DNA of 58,628 bases, from contig JAFUAT010000007.1 in NCBI GenBank assembly GCA_017460625.1, forward strand, positions 1 to 58,628, given 5' to 3'. Both the position numbers and the translations under genes were made by a program. Below the pieces are notes generated by a model, which was not told the origin of the DNA, did not search any database, and saw only the letters and a list, made by a program, of their open reading frames with translations. This DNA comes from Candidatus Saccharimonadota bacterium. GTDB lineage: Bacteria; Patescibacteriota; Saccharimonadia; Saccharimonadales; Saccharimonadaceae. Within the stretch, counting starts at the first letter, position 1. Every line of letters starts with the position of its first letter. Below, piece by piece: positions 6,843-16,489 of the stretch.

Positions 6843-7910
6843 ATGGCTGATGCCAAAAAAATGAGCTTTGATGAGCTTCTTGAAAAGAATCAAGACGCAT
6901 CAAAGAAAGTCATCGCTGGAGACACCGTATCAGGGAAGGTAATCTCCATCAAAAAACACGAGATTCTAATCGATCTCGGCAGTCAAGGGGTTGGGCTTGT
7001 GCCTCGTCGCGAAGCATCCTATATCAGAGATTTGGAGCTTGGCAGCGAAGTTACCGCTTCAGTAATTGAAGCCGAAATGGAAGACGGCTACGTTCTTCTA
7101 TCTCTTAGAAAAGCAGTTAAGGATAAAGGTTGGGACGAAATCCAGAGCAAGATGGACAACGCTGAAACCGTTGAAATCACTCCATACGACGCTAACAGAG
7201 GCGGCTTGCTCGTAGAATACGAAGGTATTCGTGGGTTCTTACCAGTTTCTCAATTGTCTGCAGAGCATTACCCAAGAGTAGGTAGTGCTGATAAAGACGA
7301 AATCTTGCAACGCCTCAACTCTCTCGTAGGCAAACCAATCAAGGTACGCATCCTTGATGCTATCAAGAAAGAAAACAAGCTTATCTTCTCAGAGAAGGAG
7401 GCTATCAAAGATGGTCTAGCAGAGCGCTTTGCAAATCTAAACGTTGGCGATACTATTCACGGTGTAGTGACCGGTGTGGTAGACTTCGGCGTATTTGTAA
7501 ATGTGGATGGCATTGAAGGCTTAGTCCATATCTCAGAAATCTCCTGGGAACGCGTCAATAATCCATCAGATTACGTCAAAATCGGCGATGAAATCGATGC
7601 AAAAATCATTGCCATCGACAAAGAACGCTTGTCTCTCTCTATGAAGCAACTCATTGAAGACCCATGGCTCCACGAAGTAGAAAATCTAAAGAAGGGTGCC
7701 AAAGTAGAAGGTACAGTTACTCGTATCACTCCATTTGGTGCATTCGTCCAGATTAGCCCAGCCGTAGAGGCTTTGGTACACGTTTCTGAACTCGGCGAAG
7801 GCTCAGATGTCGACCCAGAAAAGGTTTTCACTTTAAACGAGCGCAAGAGCTTTACTGTTCTTGACATCGACAAAGAAGGTCGCAAGATTTCTCTTTCAAT
7901 CGACAAATAG
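6843..7910 (+). CDS. rpsA: 30S ribosomal protein S1 (four S1 domains)
   Basis: A 355-aa protein with four consecutive OB-fold S1 RNA-binding domains, at about residues 24-90, 108-185, 199-268 and 284-354. Domains 3 and 4 have the best consensus (VVDFGVFVNV..GLVHISEIS and ITPFGAFVQI..ALVHVSELG). S1 helps recruit mRNA to the 30S subunit; four-domain forms are usual in Gram-positive and CPR bacteria, against six in Escherichia coli. AAAGGAAAG upstream of the ATG at 6843 defines the start; the long in-frame extension before it overlaps the leader and the ROK gene and is not coding. A strong terminator follows. Confidence 0.92.
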   Translation: MADAKKMSFDELLEKNQDASKKVIAGDTVSGKVISIKKHEILIDLGSQGVGLVPRREASYIRDLELGSEVTASVIEAEMEDGYVLLSLRKAVKDKGWDEIQSKMDNAETVEITPYDANRGGLLVEYEGIRGFLPVSQLSAEHYPRVGSADKDEILQRLNSLVGKPIKVRILDAIKKENKLIFSEKEAIKDGLAERFANLNVGDTIHGVVTGVVDFGVFVNVDGIEGLVHISEISWERVNNPSDYVKIGDEIDAKIIAIDKERLSLSMKQLIEDPWLHEVENLKKGAKVEGTVTRITPFGAFVQISPAVEALVHVSELGEGSDVDPEKVFTLNERKSFTVLDIDKEGRKISLSIDK

Positions 7911-7924
7911 AACTTGCTACTTTT

Positions 7925-7967
7925 AAAAAACCAGACCTAAGTCCAATAAAAACAGGTCTGGTTTTTT
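7925..7967 (+). terminator. Intrinsic terminator after rpsA
   Basis: AAAAAACCAGACCT (7925-7938) pairs with AGGTCTGGTTTTTT (7954-7967), an 14-bp stem ending in six T. Confidence 0.92.
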
Positions 7968-8030
7968 GGTAAAGACCTTGCTTTTTTATAAATAAGCATT
8001 ATAATAGATGAAAAGAAAGGCCATACAAAA

Positions 8031-8333
8031 ATGCAAAACATCGATAATTTTATAGAAAATTTAATAGACGAAAAAGGTCTCAGTGTAGAGCCTGATATTA
8101 AGGACGAATTAAAAGCAGAAATGAAAGAACGTTTGATGGATCAAATCAATCGCGCAGCCATTAATGCATTAAGCGCAGAAAAAGCCGATGAACTAGCCAA
8201 AAAAATCGATGAGCCAGATTTTACTAACGAAAAAATGACCGAATTCATGATGAACTCTGGCGTAAATTTGCAAGAAATTGCGCTTGAAACTATGTTGAAA
8301 TTCCGCAGCTTCTATCTAGGCACGGAGAACTAA
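8031..8333 (+). CDS. DUF5663-like small helical protein
   Basis: A 100-aa acidic, fully helical protein without cysteines or membrane segments. Its pattern of an N-terminal short motif, a central E/K-rich helix and a C-terminal helix resembles DUF5663 proteins of Patescibacteria, and a second protein of the same type is encoded at 33192-33485. Function is unknown. AAGAAAGG lies ten bases before the ATG and TATAAT near 8001. It ends one base before the 960-aa gene starts, so both are co-transcribed and perhaps act together. Confidence 0.55.
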   Translation: MQNIDNFIENLIDEKGLSVEPDIKDELKAEMKERLMDQINRAAINALSAEKADELAKKIDEPDFTNEKMTEFMMNSGVNLQEIALETMLKFRSFYLGTEN

Positions 8334-8334
8334 G

Positions 8335-11217
8335 ATGGAAAAAGAGCAGGGAATAGTAAACAGCGAAAGTATGACCAGCTGGGATAAAATGGCGGCGGAG
8401 ATTCGCAGGCAAAATGAAATCGAGCGCGAAAAACGAAGCCAAGCCCTGATGAATCGCGGCGAAGTAAACGCTGATATGAAAGCCATTCAAGACGCAGAAA
8501 TAGCCGAAGCAATCGAAAAGGAAGTCCAAGTATCCATGGCAAGAGAGGTGCAGGCCATGATGCAAGAAGAAGCCCTGAGCGCGCAAACGATTGAAGCGGC
8601 CAAAGCCGAATTAATAAAAACCAATCAGAAACTCGCCGAACTTGAAGAAAAGTCGATTAAAACAGAGACCGAGTCAACCGAAGACGACATTGAATCCGCC
8701 AAAGCCGAACTCCTTAAAATTAAACAACAGCTAGCTGCGCGAGATAAAGAGAAAACAGAAGAGTCAACAAAAATCAAGCTTAAAGAGACAGAAGAAGCAA
8801 AAACAGAAGAGAAAGAAGAAACAAAACCGGTTAAATCAGCAAAAACTCAGCCTGAAGAGCCAGAAAACCCATTCGACACTCCACTTGTTGCAATTAATGC
8901 CGATTGGACTCATGATTCCAAAGAAATTGCCCATGATTTAGCCGAACAGGCCTTAAACGACGAGGTAGCAAAAGGTAATATCGCCAAGCGTATCTGGAAA
9001 GGCACACTCTTCAAGAAATTTTACGAAGAAAAATACGCCAAGGAATTCTTATCTGGTGAGCGCCAAGACGAAAAAGGTAGAACCATCAAAGACATCATCA
9101 AAGAACAAAAATCAAGCGTCATTGAGCGTTTTACCATGGGTGTCATCGAGAATGACCGCCGTTTTGTTCATGAAGCAGCCGGCGAGAAATTAGAAAAAGC
9201 CAACCCAGAGCTTACCGCCAGCATTAGGAGCGCCATCGAAGAATATGCTAAGGCCACCCCAGAGCCGGGCCAAAACTTAAAAGATTTGGATCGTGAATTT
9301 CAGAACAAGGTTGGCCGCATCATGCAAGAAGCTATCGATGGGGGTCTCATTGAAAAAGGCAACAAAACTACTAATTATCTGTCTGTCGCAAAGGAAGCTG
9401 CGCGTCGCTACCAGGAGTTAGCTACAAACGCCAGGGGTAAAGCCGAACACGAAATGGCGATGGAACAGGTAATGGCTGGTTTTAGAGTCTATAACGCCGA
9501 AGTTAGAAACGGTGTCCGCACTGAAGCCCACAGGGACAATATCGATAAAATCACTAACTGGTGGGAGAGTAGCAAAATCGGGCAGTTTATCCCAAGTGAA
9601 ATCGTTGCTGGGGCCGCTGGCGCAGCGCTGGCACTCACTCAAACGGGCACTAGAGCCATTTTCGGCGCCGCTGGGGGCATTATAGCTTCAAGTGCCTTGT
9701 CAGGGCTGAAAGAACGCAACCGCATCACAGAAGACCGCACGCGCATGCTAAGGGATGTTGCTAATGGTCTTTCTTATGATGGCAAAGGATTAAATAAAGA
9801 GCAAATCAAAGAAATCAAAGGTAGAAATGCCAGAAAAATGGCTAAATACGAAGCCAACATCGGTGGAACACTCTATGATATGCAAAAAGCTACAGATTTA
9901 GCAAGCAGAATCGAATCAGTCATGGAAGATACCGAAGGTGGCGAAAACCACACTAAAGAGCTTCTAAGCGCTATTGCAGAAGCACGAGTTAGGACAAACT
10001 TCTCTGATAGCGAACAAAAGGATTTAATTTCTTATTCCTCAGCGGATAAAAGGGGTGATGAGCGCTTAAGACTAGATATTGCATTAATCAAAGCCGAAAA
10101 ATCTTTGTCGGAACAAGACAAAATCATCGTAAGAGCGATGAAACAGGAAATCCTGGATAAAATCACCGAAGGCTACGACGACGAATCAGGTGAACACCAC
10201 GCTGGCGTAGACGAAAATGATGAACAATTCAAAAAATTACGTGCAAAATTAGCTCTAAAGAAAGCCGGAAAGACTCTTGCCCTAGGTAGCGCCTTCTTCC
10301 TTGGCTCTCAAGAGATAGCGTCTATCATTAGTCCAAATAAAATCGGTATTTTTGAACGCGCTGGTTTGATCAAGACCACCAATAGTAGTGAAGCAAGCGA
10401 AACATTACTCGCCAAAGGTTTCGATTTTGTAAACCGTGGCAAAGAAAACCCAGCCGACGTAATCACCAGATACGAAACTACTTCTATCAGAACAGATAAT
10501 CCAGATGTCATAAACAGATACGAAGCAGACGGTTACACCAAGACCGAAGTCAGCTCCGCCTGGAGTGAGCCACACAGGGAAATAGCGGACATCGACCCAG
10601 CGAATTCTACTGCCAAAATCGACGTAAAATACGATGGCTGGGCTAACAATGGCACTAGAGCTGCCGATGGTAACGAGCTCAGAACCGGCATTGAGAACGG
10701 TAGGTTTTTCTCTACTATGCGTGGCACTTCCACAGTTAACGGCCAGACTGTCAATTATGACCCAACTAACACTAAAGGCTTCTTAACCATTGGTAATTCT
10801 AAATTTGAAATTGTTTCGTCTATAGATCAAAATGGTCAACTCTCTTGGGGTGAAAATGGCGTATTTACTACTACTACAGGCGAAACTATCAAGGCTATCG
10901 GCGATAACGGCGAAAAACTCTATCGTTACTTCGAAGTAGCTCTCGATAACGGTGTAGATCCAGATGGCGTCCAGCATATCATTCCGCTTGCAACTGATGT
11001 TGGTTCCAATTCCTTCTCTGGTACTATGCAACAGATCATTGAAACAGCAGTAGAGCACCCAGCCGTCTATGAATTTACTAAACAAATCCCAATTACTGAG
11101 ACCATTATTCGCGATGTAGATTTTAACGGCTTTGCATTCGCCCCAGAACTTGGCCGTACGGGTTTAGGGGAAGTAAGAGCTTCAGAAGCTCCAGAGCGGC
11201 AACCAGAAACAGCCTAG
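8335..11217 (+). CDS. Large protein of unknown function with coiled coil and hydrophobic segments
   Basis: A 960-aa protein I cannot assign. Residues 1-170 are charged, Glu/Lys/Ala-rich and predicted coiled coil. A helical middle part follows, with a glycine/alanine-rich hydrophobic stretch at about 420-460 (SEIVAGAAGAALALTQ and GAAGGIIASSAL) and another near 645-670 (AGKTLALGSAFFLG). The C-terminal 290 residues are beta-rich and soluble-looking. It could be a membrane-associated structural protein. GGAGA eight bases before the ATG overlaps the end of the preceding gene, showing translational coupling. CPR genomes often carry such lineage-specific giants. Confidence 0.7.
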   Translation: MEKEQGIVNSESMTSWDKMAAEIRRQNEIEREKRSQALMNRGEVNADMKAIQDAEIAEAIEKEVQVSMAREVQAMMQEEALSAQTIEAAKAELIKTNQKLAELEEKSIKTETESTEDDIESAKAELLKIKQQLAARDKEKTEESTKIKLKETEEAKTEEKEETKPVKSAKTQPEEPENPFDTPLVAINADWTHDSKEIAHDLAEQALNDEVAKGNIAKRIWKGTLFKKFYEEKYAKEFLSGERQDEKGRTIKDIIKEQKSSVIERFTMGVIENDRRFVHEAAGEKLEKANPELTASIRSAIEEYAKATPEPGQNLKDLDREFQNKVGRIMQEAIDGGLIEKGNKTTNYLSVAKEAARRYQELATNARGKAEHEMAMEQVMAGFRVYNAEVRNGVRTEAHRDNIDKITNWWESSKIGQFIPSEIVAGAAGAALALTQTGTRAIFGAAGGIIASSALSGLKERNRITEDRTRMLRDVANGLSYDGKGLNKEQIKEIKGRNARKMAKYEANIGGTLYDMQKATDLASRIESVMEDTEGGENHTKELLSAIAEARVRTNFSDSEQKDLISYSSADKRGDERLRLDIALIKAEKSLSEQDKIIVRAMKQEILDKITEGYDDESGEHHAGVDENDEQFKKLRAKLALKKAGKTLALGSAFFLGSQEIASIISPNKIGIFERAGLIKTTNSSEASETLLAKGFDFVNRGKENPADVITRYETTSIRTDNPDVINRYEADGYTKTEVSSAWSEPHREIADIDPANSTAKIDVKYDGWANNGTRAADGNELRTGIENGRFFSTMRGTSTVNGQTVNYDPTNTKGFLTIGNSKFEIVSSIDQNGQLSWGENGVFTTTTGETIKAIGDNGEKLYRYFEVALDNGVDPDGVQHIIPLATDVGSNSFSGTMQQIIETAVEHPAVYEFTKQIPITETIIRDVDFNGFAFAPELGRTGLGEVRASEAPERQPETA

Positions 11218-11268
11218 TTTATTTGATTCCATAAAAAGTATGATATAATCGTCTGTAAGGAGATTTTT

Positions 11269-13029
11269 GTGAATAAAAAACCATCAGATACTAAATCATC
11301 AGCCAAAAAAGAGAAGAAATCAGAAGACAAAGCTCGCCCTTGGCTCAAATATTACAAAGAAGATCATATTCCAGACACTCTAGAGTATCCAGATTGTTCT
11401 ATCGTTGATATGATTATCCAGACCGCCGAAAAATATCCAGATAACGTTGCTTATTCTTATTACGGTCACAAAGTAACCTATAAAAATTTTGTCAAAAAGA
11501 TAGAAAAAGCCGCTCGTGCCCTTAAAAATTACGGCGTAAAAGAGGGTGACCGCGTCACCATTTGTATGCCAAATACCCCTGAAGGCATCACCATGGTTTA
11601 CGCAGTAAACATGGTTGGCGGTGTTTGTAACATGGTTCATCCGTTGTCATCAGAGAAGGAGCTAGAGTATTATATCAAGGTAGCTGAGTCTAAATACGTT
11701 CTTGTAATTGACGCTGTTTTTGATAAAATATATCGTTTGAGAGACACTGCAGGTCTAGAACGCATCATCGTGGTTCGCCCATCTGATGGCCTTGGTTTTT
11801 TGAAACAGAAACTCTACAGATTACTTCACATTAAAAAAGTGCGTCTTCCGATGAACGATGGGCGTGTTGTTCTCTGGGAAGATTTTATTGCTAATAGCTA
11901 TTTTTATCAAGGGAACTACCATGAAGAGCGTGGCGGCGCCGACCCAGCCATAATTATGTATTCTGGGGGCACTACGGGCGCTCCTAAGGCCGTTTTGCTA
12001 TCAAACCTTAATATCAACGCGGAATCAATCGTGGACGCCACCATGATACGTCAAATCGTGCCAGGAGCTAATGTTATATCAGTACTTCCGCTCTTTCACT
12101 GCTTTGGCCTAGGAGTTTGTATCCACACTCCTCTCTGTAAAGGTATGGGTTGTAATCTAATACCAGCCTTTTCTCATAAGTTATTTGCCGACATTCTAAG
12201 AAAAAACACCCCTAATTTCATCGTTGGTGTGCCAACTCTGTTTGAAGCTCTAGTAAACACCAAACTCGGTCCAAATGATCTAGAGTCTGTCACCGCTGTT
12301 ATTTGTGGTGGCGACACCCTGACCAGTACCTTAAGAGATAAAGTCAATGAGTTCCTCGCTGCACACGGCTCTAAGGCTAAAATTCGGGTTGGCTATGGGC
12401 TTACCGAAGGCTCAGGCGCCGTCTGTCTCTCCCCGGAGAATTCGTTTAAAGACGGTATCATCGGTGCTCCGATGCCAGATATGTATTTCAAAATCGTAAA
12501 ACCAGGCACCAAAAAGGAGGCTCCAACTGGTGAGGACGGCGAAATCTGTATCTCTGGTCCGCTTGTAATGATGGGCTATCTTGGAGACGAAGAAGAAACC
12601 GCCAAAGTCATGAAAGTCCACGAAGACGGCAAAGTCTGGCTTCATACAGGCGATATCGGCCACATCGGCGAAGACGGTCTAATTTACTTCGGCCAAAGGC
12701 TTAAACGCATTATCATTAGTAGTGGTTATAATATTTATCCTACTCACATTGAGTCTATCATTAACTCTCATGAGGCCGTAGAAACATCTATCGTTATTGG
12801 CATTGACCATCCTCACAAAGGACAAGTGCCAAAAGCCTTTATCGTCTTAAAAGAAGGTTACAAACCAGGGAAGCGAATCGAACGAGAAATCCGCGAATTG
12901 CTAGAAAGAAACATTCCAGTTTACGCCCTTCCAACCGCCTACGAATTCCGCGACGAACTACCAAAAACCTTAATCGGCAAAGTTGCTTTCAGAAAGCTCG
13001 AAAAAGAAGAACAAGAAAAAGATAAATAA
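11269..13029 (+). CDS. AMP-forming acyl-CoA ligase (long-chain fatty acid type)
   Basis: A 586-aa ANL-superfamily enzyme that adenylates a carboxylate and transfers it to a thiol. Visible motifs are the phosphate loop MYSGGTTGAPKAV (about 229-241), GYGLTEGSG (about 375-383), HTGDIG (about 462-467), the hinge region GQRLKRIIISSGYNIYP (about 477-493) and the catalytic lysine motif PKTLIGKV (about 564-571). Overall layout resembles fatty acyl-CoA synthetases. Saccharibacteria generally lack fatty-acid synthesis, so a role in activating host-derived fatty acids is plausible. The GTG start is set by TAAGGAGA, with TATAAT about 24 bases upstream. Confidence 0.88.
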   Translation: MNKKPSDTKSSAKKEKKSEDKARPWLKYYKEDHIPDTLEYPDCSIVDMIIQTAEKYPDNVAYSYYGHKVTYKNFVKKIEKAARALKNYGVKEGDRVTICMPNTPEGITMVYAVNMVGGVCNMVHPLSSEKELEYYIKVAESKYVLVIDAVFDKIYRLRDTAGLERIIVVRPSDGLGFLKQKLYRLLHIKKVRLPMNDGRVVLWEDFIANSYFYQGNYHEERGGADPAIIMYSGGTTGAPKAVLLSNLNINAESIVDATMIRQIVPGANVISVLPLFHCFGLGVCIHTPLCKGMGCNLIPAFSHKLFADILRKNTPNFIVGVPTLFEALVNTKLGPNDLESVTAVICGGDTLTSTLRDKVNEFLAAHGSKAKIRVGYGLTEGSGAVCLSPENSFKDGIIGAPMPDMYFKIVKPGTKKEAPTGEDGEICISGPLVMMGYLGDEEETAKVMKVHEDGKVWLHTGDIGHIGEDGLIYFGQRLKRIIISSGYNIYPTHIESIINSHEAVETSIVIGIDHPHKGQVPKAFIVLKEGYKPGKRIEREIRELLERNIPVYALPTAYEFRDELPKTLIGKVAFRKLEKEEQEKDK

Positions 13030-13039
13030 AAAACTTTCT

Positions 13040-13085
13040 ACACACCATTTTCCAGTTTTTACCGTAGCGTGCAGAGAGCCTATTT
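13040..13085. repeat. Degenerate half of the palindromic repeat family
   Basis: The segment GTTTTTACCGTAG followed by a CAGA...CCTATT tail matches the right arm of the large palindrome at 36918-37052 (GTTTTTACCGTAG, CAGAAGGAACCTATT). It fills the gap between two convergent genes and overlaps the last codons of the glycosyltransferase gene, so it appears to be a decayed copy. Confidence 0.5.
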
Positions 13086-14012
13086 ATAATAATTCATTCT
13101 TACTCTAATTCTCAGTTTAAGTGGTTTTTCTCTTAAAAAGCGATTTTTTCGCCATTTTGGAAAATAATGCGAAAGCATCTCTCTAGTCATTTTAAATCCC
13201 ACTTTTCCTTCTGGGAAACTAGAAAAATCCTTATTTGAATCAATTAGTAAATTCCAAATAAAAAACCATTCAAGTTCATCATGATATTTTGAAGTAGCTT
13301 TTGCTTTTTCGAATCTGGTATAAAGTCCAGAAAGCGCTGGAAAAATATCTAAATAATGCGGATCCCAGGCCTTTTTATGAAGTACCGAGCCACTGTTTTG
13401 ATAATAAAAATAAAGTGGCTGGTCCACCGCCGCAAAATTGTCGGTATAGAGAATTAAAGCAGAAATCATCTCCATATCTTCGTGAATCATCCCTTCGGCA
13501 AACGAAAACCCATGCCGCATCCACCACTCTCGATTAAAAACAAACTGCCAAGGCCCAGCCCCATATCGCACGAACCGACTCTTGAAATTCGGCTCAGTTG
13601 GCTTAACTGCGGATAGGTAATCAGAATGTTTGCCCTTGTAAATCCTGGACGCCCCCATCATCACGATATCGGCTTTTTTAGACTCCGCTTCAGATATGAG
13701 CAGATTAACGCTCTTTTCTGCAATCGTGTCATCTGCGTCCACAAACCAAACATATTTGGATTTAACCTTAGAAATACCAAAATTTCTTGCTGCCGCCGCT
13801 CCCTTTGTATGACATTGTAACACAGTAATCCTAAGCGGTGACTTTTCCATAAAATCTTTGACGATTTCCATTGAGTTATCTGAAGAACCGTTATCAACAA
13901 TAACGACTTCGGTTGATACTTTGGATAAAGCTACCGCCCGAAAAACCGACTCCAGGCACCGATAAAGATATTTCCCCGAATTATATACCGGAATAATGAC
14001 AGACAGAATCAT
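13080..14012 (-). CDS. Family 2 glycosyltransferase
   Basis: A 310-aa GT-A-fold enzyme that moves a sugar from a nucleotide donor to a surface polymer or lipid. The N-terminal SVIIPVYNSGKYL (about 4-16), VIVDNGSSDNS (about 37-47) and the metal-binding WFVDADDT (about 90-97) are family hallmarks; EDMEMI near 170 is the likely catalytic-base region. There is no membrane segment, so it acts at the cytoplasmic face. Acceptor and sugar are unknown and no polysaccharide cluster adjoins it. TATAAT lies six bases before the ATG, giving a leaderless message. Confidence 0.88.
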   Translation of the reverse strand: MILSVIIPVYNSGKYLYRCLESVFRAVALSKVSTEVVIVDNGSSDNSMEIVKDFMEKSPLRITVLQCHTKGAAAARNFGISKVKSKYVWFVDADDTIAEKSVNLLISEAESKKADIVMMGASRIYKGKHSDYLSAVKPTEPNFKSRFVRYGAGPWQFVFNREWWMRHGFSFAEGMIHEDMEMISALILYTDNFAAVDQPLYFYYQNSGSVLHKKAWDPHYLDIFPALSGLYTRFEKAKATSKYHDELEWFFIWNLLIDSNKDFSSFPEGKVGFKMTREMLSHYFPKWRKNRFLREKPLKLRIRVRMNYYK

Positions 14013-14018
14013 ACATCT

Positions 14019-14043
14019 ATTATAACTTATTACGTGCTATAAT
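14019..14043. promoter_or_regulatory. Back-to-back leaderless promoters
   Basis: TATAAT on the minus strand (14024-14019) and on the plus strand (14038-14043) each stand exactly six bases before an ATG (14012 and 14050). Both promoters and both starts fit into 37 bp between the genes. Confidence 0.75.
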
Positions 14044-14049
14044 TAAAAC

Positions 14050-14772
14050 ATGAAGAATATTGTCGAGGTAAAAAACTTCCAAATGAAGTTTGGCAAAAAG
14101 ACAATTATTAAAGATTTGTCTTTTGACGTAAGAGCCGGTGAAATATTCGGCCTTCTTGGTGCTAACGGCTCAGGGAAAACAACAACCTTAAGGGCACTGC
14201 TTGGTTTTTACACGCCTACAGGCGGGGAACTACTTGTGGACGGAAAACCATACGATCCAGAAAATCCAGCAGTAATGATAGGTTATTTGCCAGAAGAGCG
14301 CGGCCTTTATCGCAAAGAAACCGTGCTAGATAATCTCGTGTATTTTGGCGAATTAAAAGGTCTGAAAAGCCCTAGGGATTGGGCGCTAAAGTATCTAAAG
14401 CGCGTCAAGCTAGAAGACAAGCAAAACGAAAAATTAGAAAAGCTCTCTGGTGGCCAGCAACAAAAAATCCAGCTAGGCGTTACCATCATGAACGACCCAA
14501 AGCTCCTAATTCTAGACGAGCCAACCAAAGGTTTTGACCCGATGAATCGTCGCCTTCTCATGGAAATCATCGAAGAACTCCACCAGAAGGGAACTGCCGT
14601 CATCCTAATTACTCACTACATGGACGAAGTCGAAAAGCTTTGCGACCGCGCGCTTCTTCTTAAAAACGGCGTTGCCGAAGCCTACGGAACTATCAGTGAA
14701 ATCAAAAAACAGCACAAAAATAAATCTCTAGAGCAAATCTTTATAGATATTTACGGAGGTGAAAATGAGTAA
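14050..14772 (+). CDS. ABC transporter ATP-binding protein (NatA-like)
   Basis: A 240-aa nucleotide-binding subunit. Walker A GLLGANGSGKTT (about 34-45), signature LSGGQQQK (about 134-141), Walker B LLILDEP (about 154-160) and the switch His in ITHYMDEVE (about 190) are intact. With the ABC-2-type permease next to it, translationally coupled by an 8-bp overlap, it forms an exporter of the NatAB/YhaQ type. The substrate (ions, peptide or antibiotic) cannot be told from sequence. The ATG lies six bases after TATAAT with no SD. Confidence 0.92.
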   Translation: MKNIVEVKNFQMKFGKKTIIKDLSFDVRAGEIFGLLGANGSGKTTTLRALLGFYTPTGGELLVDGKPYDPENPAVMIGYLPEERGLYRKETVLDNLVYFGELKGLKSPRDWALKYLKRVKLEDKQNEKLEKLSGGQQQKIQLGVTIMNDPKLLILDEPTKGFDPMNRRLLMEIIEELHQKGTAVILITHYMDEVEKLCDRALLLKNGVAEAYGTISEIKKQHKNKSLEQIFIDIYGGENE

Positions 14773-15955
14773 TTCTTTACTAAAGGTCGTCAAATTTGAG
14801 TTTATCAGACAAATCAAAAAACCATCATTCTGGGCAACGATTATTCTTATACCTTTGCTCGTGGTGGGCATGATGGCGATTTCGTTCATGACATCTGGCG
14901 GGGTAAAAGCAAATCCTACTCTGGATGAAAATACCAAAGTGGCCATCACGGACGAAGTCGGAATTTTACCAAAAGAAATGCCGATTGTGGTAGATTACAC
15001 TAGAGAAGAGGGCAAAAATAAAGTCATAGACAAGGAACTTGACCTCTATTTCTACATTCCAGCAGACTTTAAAGAAAGTAAAAAAGTGGACTTTTATCAT
15101 ATTTCAGAAGGTTTGGAGATTTTTAATAATGACGGCCAAGCTATCAAAGGGATTTTGAATCAAGCTGTAGCTTCCGAGTTCGACGTTGTAGATGTCTTGG
15201 CTTTGACAGGCCAGTTTGATGTTGTAGATAACAAACTCACCGCCACCGGCGAAGTATCTAACGCTCTCGGAAAAGCCATCATCCCGTTTGTGTTCCTAGT
15301 CTGTTTCTTTTTCCTAATTACACTCTTTGGCGGACGGATGCTAATGACAGTAGTAGAAGAAAAAGAAAACCGCATCTCCGAAATGATTCTAACGACCGTC
15401 TCCACCAAACATTTGATTGTTGGCAAAATCATTGCCATGATGCTGCTTGGTGTCATCCAGATTTTAACTCTCATTATTCCTGTTATAGTCGCGGTTATAA
15501 TTTACAGAGATAACGAAATAGTTTCCGGTATTCTGTCTACCATTGAAATAGACCCTGTTAGCATCATTATAAACTTGGCTTTGTTCATCCTTTCAGTATT
15601 TTTAAGCATCGGTTTCTTAACCTATATCGGTACCATCACCCCTACTGCCAAAGATGCATCACAGTTTATCGGTCCAGTCATTATTGGCGTGGTCTTTCCG
15701 CTCTACTTTATGCAATCCTTTATGGCTACCGACCCGAATTTTCTAGTATATTTCCTGACCTATTTCCCATTGTCAGCTCCAACCGCTCTAATGCTAAGAA
15801 GCGCCTTTGGCACGCTTTCAAGCCCTGAGCTCATCATTGGTTTGGTAGAGATAGCCATCCTATCCTTCATCGTAATTCGTGCCACTGTTCACAGTTTCCA
15901 GAAAAACGCCATCAATTTCGGAATAGTATTGCCTAAATTCTTGCGACGGAGATAA
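14765..15955 (+). CDS. ABC-2-type transporter permease (NatB-like)
   Basis: A 396-aa membrane subunit: one helix near residues 20-42, an extracellular domain to about 175, then five helices in the C-terminal half, the layout of NatB-like permeases. GGAGGTGA five bases before the ATG at 14765 decides against the GTG at 14759. It overlaps the ATPase gene by eight bases and is followed at once by the small membrane protein gene at 15957, suggesting a three-gene operon. Confidence 0.87.
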   Translation: MSNSLLKVVKFEFIRQIKKPSFWATIILIPLLVVGMMAISFMTSGGVKANPTLDENTKVAITDEVGILPKEMPIVVDYTREEGKNKVIDKELDLYFYIPADFKESKKVDFYHISEGLEIFNNDGQAIKGILNQAVASEFDVVDVLALTGQFDVVDNKLTATGEVSNALGKAIIPFVFLVCFFFLITLFGGRMLMTVVEEKENRISEMILTTVSTKHLIVGKIIAMMLLGVIQILTLIIPVIVAVIIYRDNEIVSGILSTIEIDPVSIIINLALFILSVFLSIGFLTYIGTITPTAKDASQFIGPVIIGVVFPLYFMQSFMATDPNFLVYFLTYFPLSAPTALMLRSAFGTLSSPELIIGLVEIAILSFIVIRATVHSFQKNAINFGIVLPKFLRRR

Positions 15956-15956
15956 T

Positions 15957-16442
15957 ATGCTTTGGAAGATTCTACTCGTATTCTTAGTTTCAATGGTGCC
16001 TTTAATTGAGCTTCGTGGCGCTATTCCAATTGCCATTGGCATGGATTTAGGCTTGCCAGAATGGGCGGTTCTCATCATCGCATTAATCGGCAACATAGTC
16101 CCAGTACCAATTATTTATCTATTTGCCAGAAAAGTTCTTGAATGGGGGCAAAAATCCAAATGGAAGCCATTCAAAAACTTCTGTAATTTCTGTTTGGAAA
16201 AAGGGAAGAAAGCTGGTGATAAGCTACTTAAAAAAGCCAAATCAGGTGTATACTTCGCGCTGTTTTTGTTCGTAGCGATTCCAATCCCTGGTACAGGCGC
16301 CTGGACTGGCACTCTCGCCGCCTCGATACTAAATCTAGACTTTAAGAAAACCATGATTGCAATTATCTCTGGCGTTGTGACTGCTGGTCTTATCATGCTG
16401 CTTGTTTCGCTTGGAGTTTTTAAAATTATCTTTGGCGGATAA
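15957..16442 (+). CDS. Small multidrug export protein family membrane protein
   Basis: A 161-aa membrane protein resembling the Sm_multidrug_ex family: MVPLIELRGAIPIAIG near the N-terminus (about 11-26), helices at about 30-50, 95-115 and 130-155, and the conserved FVAIPIPGTGAWTG segment (about 104-117). The family name rests on weak evidence for drug export; a transport role is only likely. It begins one base after the permease stop and shares GGAGA from the end of that gene. Confidence 0.75.
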   Translation: MLWKILLVFLVSMVPLIELRGAIPIAIGMDLGLPEWAVLIIALIGNIVPVPIIYLFARKVLEWGQKSKWKPFKNFCNFCLEKGKKAGDKLLKKAKSGVYFALFLFVAIPIPGTGAWTGTLAASILNLDFKKTMIAIISGVVTAGLIMLLVSLGVFKIIFGG

Positions 16443-16447
16443 TCTCT

Positions 16448-16480
16448 AAAAAAGCGCCCCTTTTAAAGGGGCGCTTTTTT
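16448..16480 (+). terminator. Intrinsic terminator of the ABC operon
   Basis: AAAAAAGCGCCCC (16448-16460) pairs with GGGGCGCTTTTTT (16468-16480) around a seven-base loop. The A-tract makes it work also for the convergent gene ending at 16490. Confidence 0.95.
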
Positions 16481-16489
16481 GTTTGGTTT

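Noticed and set aside
10308-11085. Minus-strand frames inside the 960-aa gene and many similar frames under other long genes
   Set aside because: They are shadows of real genes, lack ribosome sites and have no domain character.
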